From: Candidatus Latescibacterota bacterium
GTDB lineage: Bacteria > Latescibacterota > 4484-107 > B68-G9
Direction: 5' to 3'
Length of the DNA: 11,117 nt
Assembly (NCBI GenBank): GCA_012961755.1
Contig: DTYS01000166.1
Coordinates: 1 to 11,117, forward strand
Shown piece by piece: positions 6,104 to 11,117 of the stretch (its first letter is position 1; every line of letters begins with the position of its first letter). The position numbers were made by a program, and so were the translations under genes. The notes beneath the pieces are model-generated. The model made no database searches, was not told the origin of the DNA, and saw nothing but the letters and a program-made list of their open reading frames with translations.

Positions 6104-6365
6104 CTCCCGCACCCCTATCCTGTTTAGACAATATCCTGACCAAACGCCACCTCTTCATACGGCTCAGGGGCCGGGTCTCCATTATCTCGACCAGGTCCCC
6201 GAGCTTAGCCTCATTTCTTTCATCGTGCGCCATAAACTTGCTCTTCCTACGTATTACATGTTTATACAGGGGATGACGGAAGGTACGGATGACCTCGACC
6301 ACGACCGTCTTATCCATCTTATCGCTCACCACCTGACCCACCAGAACCCTACGTCTACCTCTCAT
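6066..6365 (-). CDS. rpsQ: 30S ribosomal protein S17 with a C-terminal tail running into rplN
   Basis: A 99-residue S17, an OB-fold protein that binds 16S rRNA early in 30S assembly. The start RGRRRVLVGQVVSDKMDKTVVV and the end of the core ETRPLSRMKRWRLVRIL are clear. The family usually stops within a few residues of RIL. Here about 19 residues follow (SKQDRGAGDD then TALQQVEGSR), and the last part is encoded in the first 38 bases of rplN in another frame. The tail has no recognisable motif. The ATG follows GGGAGAG at short spacing, 20 bases after the rpmC stop, the widest gap in the window. Confidence 0.95.
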   Translation of the reverse strand: MRGRRRVLVGQVVSDKMDKTVVVEVIRTFRHPLYKHVIRRKSKFMAHDERNEAKLGDLVEIMETRPLSRMKRWRLVRILSKQDRGAGDDTALQQVEGSR

Positions 6366-6385
6366 ATATCTCTCCCGTTCAAAGA

Positions 6386-6610
6386 TTACCCCTTGACCTG
6401 TTCGGAGGCCAACCTCCTGATGCCCAGCTCGTGCTCCCTCAGCACGGTCTTGAGCCTGGCCACCTCCTTCTTGGTCTTTCTGAGTTCCATAGGGTTGTCC
6501 AACTTCCCTAAAGTATGCTGCATACGGAGGTCTGCCAGCCTCTCCTCCGCCTCCCTGAGGGCCCTTTTCACCTCCTCCAAAGTCATCTTCCTTATTTCGT
6601 AAGCCTTCAT
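6386..6610 (-). CDS. rpmC: 50S ribosomal protein L29
   Basis: A complete 74-residue L29, a small two-helix protein next to L23 at the tunnel exit. It shows the family's N-terminal pattern MKAYEIRKMTLEEV, the central LRMQHTLGKLDNP and a long basic second helix (RKTKKEVARLKTVLREHE). The ATG lies 3 bases after the rplP stop, and its purine-rich ribosome site (GGGAG) is inside the last codons of rplP. Confidence 0.97.
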   Translation of the reverse strand: MKAYEIRKMTLEEVKRALREAEERLADLRMQHTLGKLDNPMELRKTKKEVARLKTVLREHELGIRRLASEQVKG

Positions 6611-6613
6611 AGC

Positions 6614-7027
6614 TCAGATCTCCCTCCGTTCCACGAACTTGGTACGTATAGGGAGCTTATGGCCGGCGAGCCTCATGGCCTCCTGGGCCACGTCCTTAGG
6701 TATCCCCTCTATTTCGAAGAGGACCCTTCCCGGACGGACTACGGCTACCCAGAGCTCCGGGTTCCCCTTCCCCTTACCCATCCTCGTCTCCGCTGGCTTC
6801 TTCGTCACAGGCTTGTCGGGAAAGATCCTTATCCATATCTTCCCCCCCCTCCGTACATGCCTGGTCAGAGCCACCCTCGCGGCCTCCAACTGTTGGCTCG
6901 TTATCCAGCCGGGCTCCAATGCCTTGAGCCCATAATCTCCGAAGGCTACTTCGTTTCCCGACAATGCCTTGCCTTTGGTCCTCCCCCGCTGCTGCTTACG
7001 AAACTTCACCTTCCTGGGCATAAGCAT
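6614..7027 (-). CDS. rplP: 50S ribosomal protein L16
   Basis: A complete 137-residue L16, which helps organise the A-site tRNA elbow region of the 50S subunit and joins late in assembly. Residues 3-14 (MPRKVKFRKQQR) are the classic start. TRMGKGKGNPELWVAVVRPG and GIPKDVAQEAMRLAGHKLPI are conserved. The ATG at 7027 has AGGAGG seven bases upstream. A second ATG two codons later matches the commonest family start but would be 13 bases from that site, so I kept the first. The Shine-Dalgarno overlaps the rpsC TAG stop. Confidence 0.97.
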   Translation of the reverse strand: MLMPRKVKFRKQQRGRTKGKALSGNEVAFGDYGLKALEPGWITSQQLEAARVALTRHVRRGGKIWIRIFPDKPVTKKPAETRMGKGKGNPELWVAVVRPGRVLFEIEGIPKDVAQEAMRLAGHKLPIRTKFVERREI

Positions 7028-7038
7028 CTTTCTTCCTC

Positions 7039-7686
7039 CTACCTGCCCACGTCCTGAGGTTCCAGAACCTCGCCCTTGAATATCCAGACCTTGACCCCTA
7101 TGGTACCGTATATAGTGTAGGCCGTGACTCTAGCGAAATCTATATCCGCCCGAAGGGTATGTAGGGGCACCCTCCCTTCCTTCTCCTCGTGCGACCTCGC
7201 TATCTCAGCTCCCCCGAGCCTTCCCGAGCACCTTATCTTTATACCCTGTGCCCCCGCCCGCATAGCCGAGGCTATCGCCTTCCTCATCGCCCTCCTGAAC
7301 GAGACCCTTCCCTCCAACTGCCTGGCGATATTCTCGGCCACCAGGAGGGCGTCCAACTCCGGCCGACGGACCTCGTGCACGTTGAGTACTATCTCCTTGC
7401 CCGTGAGGTACTGTAGCTCCTCCTTGAGGCGGTCCACCTCCACCCCCCTCCTCCCTATCACCACCCCAGGTCTTGCGGTGTAGATATCTATGGTGGCCCG
7501 GTTCGGGGTCCGCTCTATGACTATCTTGGACACCGCGGCATGCCTGAGGCGGTTCCTTATGTACTTCCTCAGGGTGAAGTCCTCCTTTATGAGCTGGGGA
7601 AGTTCCTTCCTCTCGGCGAACCACCTCGAATCCCAGGTCTTTATTATACCCAACCTGAAGCCTATAGGATGTACCTTTTGGCCCAA
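7039..7686 (-). CDS. rpsC: 30S ribosomal protein S3, TTG start
   Basis: A complete 215-residue S3, which forms the mRNA entry channel with S4 and S5. The N-terminus GQKVHPIGFRLGI is the family hallmark. A type II KH domain follows, with its GXXG loop as IGRRGVEVDRL, and the C-terminal domain contains GRLGGAEIARSHEEKEGRVP. The start codon is TTG, set by homology (MGQKVHP) and by the GGGAGGT site upstream. It has no gap from the rplV stop. No ATG near this point gives a normal N-terminus. The rare start codon may lower initiation and make the gene depend on coupling with rplV. Confidence 0.97.
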   Translation of the reverse strand: MGQKVHPIGFRLGIIKTWDSRWFAERKELPQLIKEDFTLRKYIRNRLRHAAVSKIVIERTPNRATIDIYTARPGVVIGRRGVEVDRLKEELQYLTGKEIVLNVHEVRRPELDALLVAENIARQLEGRVSFRRAMRKAIASAMRAGAQGIKIRCSGRLGGAEIARSHEEKEGRVPLHTLRADIDFARVTAYTIYGTIGVKVWIFKGEVLEPQDVGR

Positions 7687-8049
7687 CTAGACCTCCCTTT
7701 GCTCCGTGACGACGACGGTGATGTGACTGGAACGCCTCCTTATCCTCGTGGCACGGCCCATGGCCCTCGGGATGTACCACTTCCGGGTGGGCCCCTCGTC
7801 CACCCTCACCTGCTCCACCACGAGGCCACCTACGTCCCTGCCTCCCTCGGCCCTCTGTTGTAACAGATTGTGCATGGCCGACCTTATCGCCTTCTCTATC
7901 GGCCTGGAAGCCTTCTTGGGCGAGAAGTGAAGTATGTTCAGGGCCTCCTCCACAGGTTTCCCCTGTACCAGCTCCGCCACCTGACGGGCCTTCCTCGGAG
8001 AAACTTTCACATATTTGGCTACAGCTCTCCCCTCCATCTCCTCCCTCAC
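7687..8049 (-). CDS. rplV: 50S ribosomal protein L22
   Basis: An L22 of 120 residues from the GTG at 8049, or 116 from an in-frame ATG at 8037. L22 binds 23S rRNA and its hairpin lines the exit tunnel near the macrolide site. AKYVKVSPRKARQVAELV near the start and IPRAMGRATRIRRRSSHITV in the hairpin and C-terminal strand are family signatures. The GTG gives a GTGA overlap with rpsS and has AAGGTG five bases upstream. The ATG gives the commoner family start (MEGRAVAKYV), but its GGGAGG lies only two bases away. I prefer the GTG. The TAG stop directly abuts the TTG start of rpsC. Confidence 0.96.
   Translation of the reverse strand: MREEMEGRAVAKYVKVSPRKARQVAELVQGKPVEEALNILHFSPKKASRPIEKAIRSAMHNLLQQRAEGGRDVGGLVVEQVRVDEGPTRKWYIPRAMGRATRIRRRSSHITVVVTEQREV
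7691..7697 (-). promoter_or_regulatory. Shine-Dalgarno supporting the TTG start of rpsC
   Basis: The coding strand reads GGGAGGT, then CTAG, then the TTG at 7684-7686. The site encodes the last residues of L22 and the rplV stop lies between it and the start, which favours re-initiation by ribosomes that have just finished rplV. Confidence 0.75.
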
Positions 8050-8336
8050 TTCTTCACCTTGGTCTGTCTTTCGGCCTTCTTCCCCCCGTGGCCACGGAAG
8101 GTCCTCGTCGGGGCGAACTCTCCGAGCTTATGTCCGACCATATTTTCCGTTATGTACACCGGGATGAACTTGTTTCCGCTGTGTACAGCCAAGGTATGCC
8201 CCACGAACTCTGGAATTATGGTGGACCTTCGGGACCACGTCTTGATGACCCTCTTTTCGCCGGTCTCGTTCATCTTAAGTATCTTCTTCAGAAGCTTCGG
8301 GTCCACATAGGGCCCCTTCTTGAGCGACCTTCCCAT
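8046..8336 (-). CDS. rpsS: 30S ribosomal protein S19
   Basis: A complete 96-residue S19. It forms a complex with S13 in the 30S head and contacts the A-site finger of the large subunit. Diagnostic stretches are MGRSLKKGPYVD at the start, TWSRRSTIIPEFVGHT in the middle, and NMVGHKLGEFAPTRTFRGHGG near the end. The ATG follows a near-perfect ribosome-binding site after the rplB stop. The stop TGA overlaps the probable GTG start of rplV (GTGA), which suggests translational coupling. Confidence 0.98.
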   Translation of the reverse strand: MGRSLKKGPYVDPKLLKKILKMNETGEKRVIKTWSRRSTIIPEFVGHTLAVHSGNKFIPVYITENMVGHKLGEFAPTRTFRGHGGKKAERQTKVKK

Positions 8337-8341
8337 GGACC

Positions 8342-8350
8342 ATCACCTCC
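8342..8350 (-). promoter_or_regulatory. Strong Shine-Dalgarno for rpsS
   Basis: On the coding strand this reads GGAGGTGAT, a nine-base complement to the 16S rRNA 3' end. The rplB stop codon TGA lies directly before it, and it sits 5 bases before the rpsS ATG. Confidence 0.85.
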
Positions 8351-9175
8351 TCATTTGCGTCTGTGCACGATGAGCCTGTCGGAAAGCTTCTTCTTCCTGG
8401 TCTTCTTCCCCTTGGTGTGCCATCCCCATGGACTCACAGGATGGGGGTTTCCCTGCGGGGCCTTCCCTTCCCCTCCACCGTGGGGATGGTCTACGGGGTT
8501 CATCGCCACTCCCCTGACCTTCGGCCTCCTGCCGAGCCACCTGGACCTTCCTGCCTTCCCAAGCTTTACGTTCTCGTGGTCCAGGTTCCCCACCTGCCCG
8601 ACGGTGGCGTAGCACTTCCCCAGGAACATCCTCACCTCCCCGGAGGGAAGCCTCAATATCACGTACTTCCCCTCCTGTCCGAGGACCTGGGCGGCAGCTC
8701 CCGCGCTGCGCACTACCTGCCCCCCCCTTCCCGGATAGAGTTCAACGTTGTGTACGAAGGTCCCCACGGGGATGCGCTCCAAGGGGAGGGCATTGCCCGG
8801 CCTTATCTCCGCATCGGGCCCGGACATAACCGTATCCCCAACGTTCAAACCCTGAGGGGCCAATATGTACCTCTTCTCCCCGTCAACGTAGTACAGAAGG
8901 GCGATCCTCGCGGAGCGGTTCGGATCGTACTCTATGGCCGCCACCTTGGCGGGGACCCCGACCTTGTTCCTCTTGAAATCTATTATCCTGTAAAGTCTCT
9001 TATGACCCCCACCCCTCCGCCTCACCGTTATCCTTCCCTGGTTGTTCCGGCCGCCGGTGCTCTTCTTACCTATGACCAAGGACTTCTCAGGTTCGTCCTT
9101 GGTGATCTCCTCGAAGGTGGGCAACACCGTAAACCTGGTTCCCGAGGTCACCGGCTTTAAGGCTTTAACGGGCAT
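8351..9175 (-). CDS. rplB: 50S ribosomal protein L2
   Basis: A complete 274-residue L2, the most conserved large-subunit protein, needed for subunit association and peptidyl transfer. The N-terminus MPVKALKPVTSGTR is typical. The signature NPVDHPHGGGEG is at about residues 226-237 and includes the conserved histidine near the peptidyl transferase centre. The basic end is GKKTRKKKLSDRLIVHRRK. I chose the ATG at 9175: it fits the family start and has a GGGGG run 6 bases upstream. A TTG 15 bases further upstream is in frame but would remove the ribosome-binding site. The gene begins one base after the rplW stop. Confidence 0.97.
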   Translation of the reverse strand: MPVKALKPVTSGTRFTVLPTFEEITKDEPEKSLVIGKKSTGGRNNQGRITVRRRGGGHKRLYRIIDFKRNKVGVPAKVAAIEYDPNRSARIALLYYVDGEKRYILAPQGLNVGDTVMSGPDAEIRPGNALPLERIPVGTFVHNVELYPGRGGQVVRSAGAAAQVLGQEGKYVILRLPSGEVRMFLGKCYATVGQVGNLDHENVKLGKAGRSRWLGRRPKVRGVAMNPVDHPHGGGEGKAPQGNPHPVSPWGWHTKGKKTRKKKLSDRLIVHRRK

Positions 9176-9176
9176 C

Positions 9177-9467
9177 CTACACCCCCTCAAAGATCTCTAT
9201 CGTCTCCCCATCCGCGAGGGTAACTATCGCCTTCTTCCACCCCGGCCTCCTCCCCTCGTACCTTCCCAACCTCTTCGGCTTGCTGGGAACGTTTATAGTC
9301 CTAACCTCGAGGACGTGCACTCCGAACAGTTCCTCCACCGCCTTCCCTATCTCTATCTTGTTCGCCCTCCTGTCCACCTTAAAACAATATTGATTATTCT
9401 CGTCCTTGAGCCTCTTCCCCTTCTCAGTGATCAGAGGCCCAACTATTATCCTGTGAGGGTCCTTCAT
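9177..9467 (-). CDS. rplW: 50S ribosomal protein L23
   Basis: A complete 96-residue L23, a typical length. L23 lies at the exit of the peptide tunnel and is the docking point for trigger factor and the signal recognition particle. The start MKDPHRIIVGPLITEKG matches the family pattern ending in P-x-x-TEK. Later segments KVDRRANKIEIGKAVEELFGV and NVPSKPKRLGR are also typical. The ATG has GGAGGT eight bases upstream, inside the extended tail of rplD, and the first 44 bases overlap that gene. The TAG stop is separated from the rplB ATG by a single base. Confidence 0.97.
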   Translation of the reverse strand: MKDPHRIIVGPLITEKGKRLKDENNQYCFKVDRRANKIEIGKAVEELFGVHVLEVRTINVPSKPKRLGRYEGRRPGWKKAIVTLADGETIEIFEGV

Positions 9468-10092
9468 CCCCGAATACCTCCTTTAACCTTAAAAGTCCGC
9501 TCTGGGTAAAGACCACAACGTCCGCCCAAACGACGTCGTAGGTGCAGAGGTTCTCTGAATACCTGAACCTGAGGTCGGGAATGTTCCTGCAAGACTTATA
9601 AAGGACCTCCGAGTGCTCACCCGTGGCGAAAAGGACCTTCCTACCCTCGAGCCCGCACGCCCTTAGAAGCGAGACCATGGCCTTGGTCTTCGGCTCCTCG
9701 AGTTTCGGGTCCTCCACCACCACGACCTCCCCATCCGCAGCCTTCGCCGAAAGGGCGGATTTAAGAGCAAGCCTCCTTACCTTCTTAGGAACTTTTTCTC
9801 TGTAGGACCGAGGCTTGGGGCCGAACGCTACCCCTCCACCCACGAATATCGGGGCCGAGACCGACCCGTGCCTCGCCCTCCCGGTCCCCTTCTGCCTCCA
9901 TATCTTCCTTCCGCTCGCCTGAACCTCACCGCGGGTCTTCGTGGAAGCAGTCCCCTGCCTCTGGTTGGCGAGGTAAGCCTTGACGGCCTGATACACAGCG
10001 TGCTCGGCCGGCCTTATTCCGAATATATCCTCGGGAAGCTGGACCGGGTCCAGGGTATATCCGAAAGCCGAGAAGGCCTTAGCCTGTATCAT
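9424..10092 (-). CDS. rplD: 50S ribosomal protein L4
   Basis: A complete L4 of 222 residues, somewhat longer than the usual 200-210. L4 helps start 50S assembly and lines the peptide exit tunnel with its extended loop. That loop is seen at about residues 45-97, from RQGTASTKTRGEV to GGGVAFGPKPRSY. I chose the ATG at 10092 because it overlaps the rplC stop as ATGA, has AAGGAG five bases upstream, and gives a normal N-terminus (MIQAKAFSAFG). The open frame runs further upstream only as a shadow inside rplC. The family's normal end is around LKEVF (residue 207). About 15 polar residues follow it and are encoded within the start of rplW, a 44-base overlap. Confidence 0.97.
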   Translation of the reverse strand: MIQAKAFSAFGYTLDPVQLPEDIFGIRPAEHAVYQAVKAYLANQRQGTASTKTRGEVQASGRKIWRQKGTGRARHGSVSAPIFVGGGVAFGPKPRSYREKVPKKVRRLALKSALSAKAADGEVVVVEDPKLEEPKTKAMVSLLRACGLEGRKVLFATGEHSEVLYKSCRNIPDLRFRYSENLCTYDVVWADVVVFTQSGLLRLKEVFGDEGPSQDNSWASDH

Positions 10093-10715
10093 GGTGTCTC
10101 CTTGGATATTAGAACCAACCCCTTCCTCGCACCCGGCACGGCCCCCTTCACCCATATGAGGTTCCTCTCCCTGTCCAGACCTACGACGGTAAGGTTCCTT
10201 ACGGTGACCCTCCTGTTCCCCATCCTCCCCGCCATCCTCATCCCCTTCCAGACCCTGGAGGGATCCGAGGAGGCTCCTACGGAACCCGGGGCCCTCCACC
10301 TGTCGGACTGTCCATGGGTCTTGGGCCCCCCCGCGAAGCCGTGCCTCTTGACCACCCCAGCAAAGCCCCTGCCTTTGGACCATCCCGTGACCTTGACCCT
10401 CTCCCCTACCTGGAACACTCCCACGTCCAAGACCTGTCCTACCTGATAACTCTCAGGGTCATCTACCCTGAACTCCCTTATCACCTTGTGCGGTTCCAGC
10501 CCTACCTTGCGAAAGACGCCCAAGATGGGCTTCGTGACCCGAGAGGGCTTGACCTTCTCGTAGGCCAACTGTACAGCGTTGTAACCTTCCCTATCCTCCC
10601 TCCTCAGGCCCACCACGGGACATGGGCCCGCCTGTATCACGGTCACGGGTACTAACCTCCCCTCCTCGTCGAACACTTGGGTCATCCCCACCTTCCTTCC
10701 TATCAACCCTCCCAT
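10089..10715 (-). CDS. rplC: 50S ribosomal protein L3
   Basis: A complete 208-residue L3, an early 50S assembly protein whose long loop reaches towards the peptidyl transferase centre. The N-terminus MGGLIGRKVGMTQVF is diagnostic. The loop region contains GGPKTHGQSDRWRAPGSVG followed by DPSRVWKGMRMAGRMGN, and the beta-barrel end reads NLIWVKGAVPGARKGLVL. The segment that carries the PrmB-methylated glutamine in E. coli (GSIGQNQTPG) is GSVGASSDPS here, so that glutamine is absent, as in many other bacteria. The ATG follows GAGGGGG at a spacing of about 4 bases and lies 9 bases after the rpsJ stop. The stop overlaps the rplD start as ATGA. Confidence 0.98.
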   Translation of the reverse strand: MGGLIGRKVGMTQVFDEEGRLVPVTVIQAGPCPVVGLRREDREGYNAVQLAYEKVKPSRVTKPILGVFRKVGLEPHKVIREFRVDDPESYQVGQVLDVGVFQVGERVKVTGWSKGRGFAGVVKRHGFAGGPKTHGQSDRWRAPGSVGASSDPSRVWKGMRMAGRMGNRRVTVRNLTVVGLDRERNLIWVKGAVPGARKGLVLISKETP

Positions 10716-10724
10716 AAGTCCCCC

Positions 10725-11033
10725 TCAGACCTTTATCTCCAGGTCCACCCTGGCCGGAAGTTCCAGCCTCGTCAAAGCGTCCACGGTCTCGGGACTTACA
10801 TCGTAGATATCTATCAACCTCTTATGTATCCGTATTTCGAATTGTTCTCTAGATTTCTTGTCAACATGGGGAGAACGTAGCAGGGTATAGACCGACCGCT
10901 TCGTAGGAAGCGGTATAGGCCCCGCCACCTTAGCTCCGGTGCGCTTCGCCGTCCGAACTATCTCGTCCGCGGACCTATCTAAGCTCACATGATCGTATGC
11001 CTTAAGCTTGATCCTGATGCGCTGCTCCGGCAT
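10725..11033 (-). CDS. rpsJ: 30S ribosomal protein S10
   Basis: A complete 102-residue S10, the usual length. S10 sits in the head of the 30S subunit and, as NusE, also joins NusB in antitermination complexes. The N-terminal strand IRIKLKAYDH, the central GPIPLPTKR and the later KSREQFEIRIHKRLIDI are family signatures. The last of these usually reads EMRTHKR, so the IRI variant is slightly unusual. The ATG is preceded by a run of seven G with only CG between it and the start, a poor match to a classic Shine-Dalgarno; coupling to tuf, 8 bases upstream, may help. There is no room for an S10 leader of the kind that L4 uses for autoregulation in gammaproteobacteria. Confidence 0.98.
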   Translation of the reverse strand: MPEQRIRIKLKAYDHVSLDRSADEIVRTAKRTGAKVAGPIPLPTKRSVYTLLRSPHVDKKSREQFEIRIHKRLIDIYDVSPETVDALTRLELPARVDLEIKV

Positions 11034-11041
11034 CGCCCCCC

Positions 11042-11117
11042 CTACTCCACTATCTTAGTGACCACACCCGCACCTACAGTCCTACCACCCTCCCTTATCG
11101 CAAACCTCAAACCCTCC
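11042..11117 (-). CDS. tuf: Elongation factor Tu, C-terminal end only (5' part beyond window)
   Basis: Only the last 24 complete codons before a TAG stop are inside the window. They read EGLRFAIREGG then RTVGAGVVTKIVE, the very conserved end of domain 3 of bacterial EF-Tu, the GTPase that brings aminoacyl-tRNA to the ribosome. The start, the GTP-binding domain and the switch regions lie beyond position 11117. The stop is 8 bases from the rpsJ start, so tuf and the S10 cluster are probably on one transcript. This is the tuf-rpsJ order found in many bacteria in which the str and S10 clusters are joined. The peptide is short but its match to the family is distinctive. Confidence 0.95.
   Translation of the reverse strand, partial: EGLRFAIREGGRTVGAGVVTKIVE

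Noticed and set aside
2543..7460. The nine residues RRGVEVDRL occur in both S5 and S3
   Set aside because: The DNA differs at several third positions, and both proteins commonly have similar basic motifs at these places. It is chance similarity and not a repeat or conversion tract.
7205..7780. A 191-codon minus-strand frame across rplV and rpsC
   Set aside because: Low-complexity Gly, Arg and His sequence in an off frame of S3 and L22, both of which are certain.
8363..9160. A long plus-strand open frame opposite rplB
   Set aside because: It mirrors L2 codons and is full of Pro, His and Gly. It is a complement artefact of a GC-rich, purine-biased gene.
11034..11041. A possible promoter or leader between tuf and rpsJ
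   Set aside because: The gap is only 8 bases and holds just a G-run.

Overview
The window is an almost gap-free piece of a bacterial ribosomal protein supercluster. Everything is encoded on the minus strand, so transcription runs from position 11117 towards position 1. In that order it holds the 3' end of tuf (EF-Tu), the S10 cluster (rpsJ, rplC, rplD, rplW, rplB, rpsS, rplV, rpsC, rplP, rpmC, rpsQ), the spc cluster (rplN, rplX, rplE, rpsZ/S14, rpsH, rplF, rplR, rpsE, rpmD, rplO), secY, and the 5' part of adk, which is cut by the window edge. That is 21 ribosomal proteins plus the main translocon pore, adenylate kinase and EF-Tu.

The one unexpected gene lies at about 3402-3680, between rplF (L6) and rplR (L18), where these two are normally adjacent. 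It encodes the start of a small TMEM165/GDT1 (UPF0016) family membrane protein with an ELGDKTQ cation-site motif. Its start overlaps the rplF stop by four bases (ATGA), as for a normal operon member. Its 3' end is shifted out of frame: the family's usual C-terminal helix is in the +1 frame and ends at a TGA (3437-3439) ten bases before rplR. About ten residues also appear to be missing at the junction. It looks like a recently damaged operon gene, an unusual short variant, or an assembly error. This is the main finding of the window.

The rest is orthodox but very compact. Genes overlap by 1 to 44 bases or are separated by 0 to 20 bases. I see no room for an internal promoter, terminator or leader, so the cluster is probably read as one long message with translational coupling. 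Shine-Dalgarno sequences usually lie inside the end of the preceding gene or across its stop codon. Several starts are not ATG: GTG for rpsE, rplE, rplF and probably rplV, and TTG for rpsC. rplD and rpsQ have short tails that run into the next gene.

Organism: clearly a bacterium, from the bacterial L/S protein set and the tuf-S10-spc-secY-adk order. The coding strand is purine-rich, Arg is often AGG and Ile often ATA, and S14, L24 and adenylate kinase all carry four-cysteine zinc motifs. These traits are common in thermophilic bacteria, so a moderately GC-rich thermophile is a reasonable inference. I cannot name the phylum from the sequence alone. There are no tRNA or rRNA genes, insertion sequences, CRISPR arrays or long non-coding stretches.
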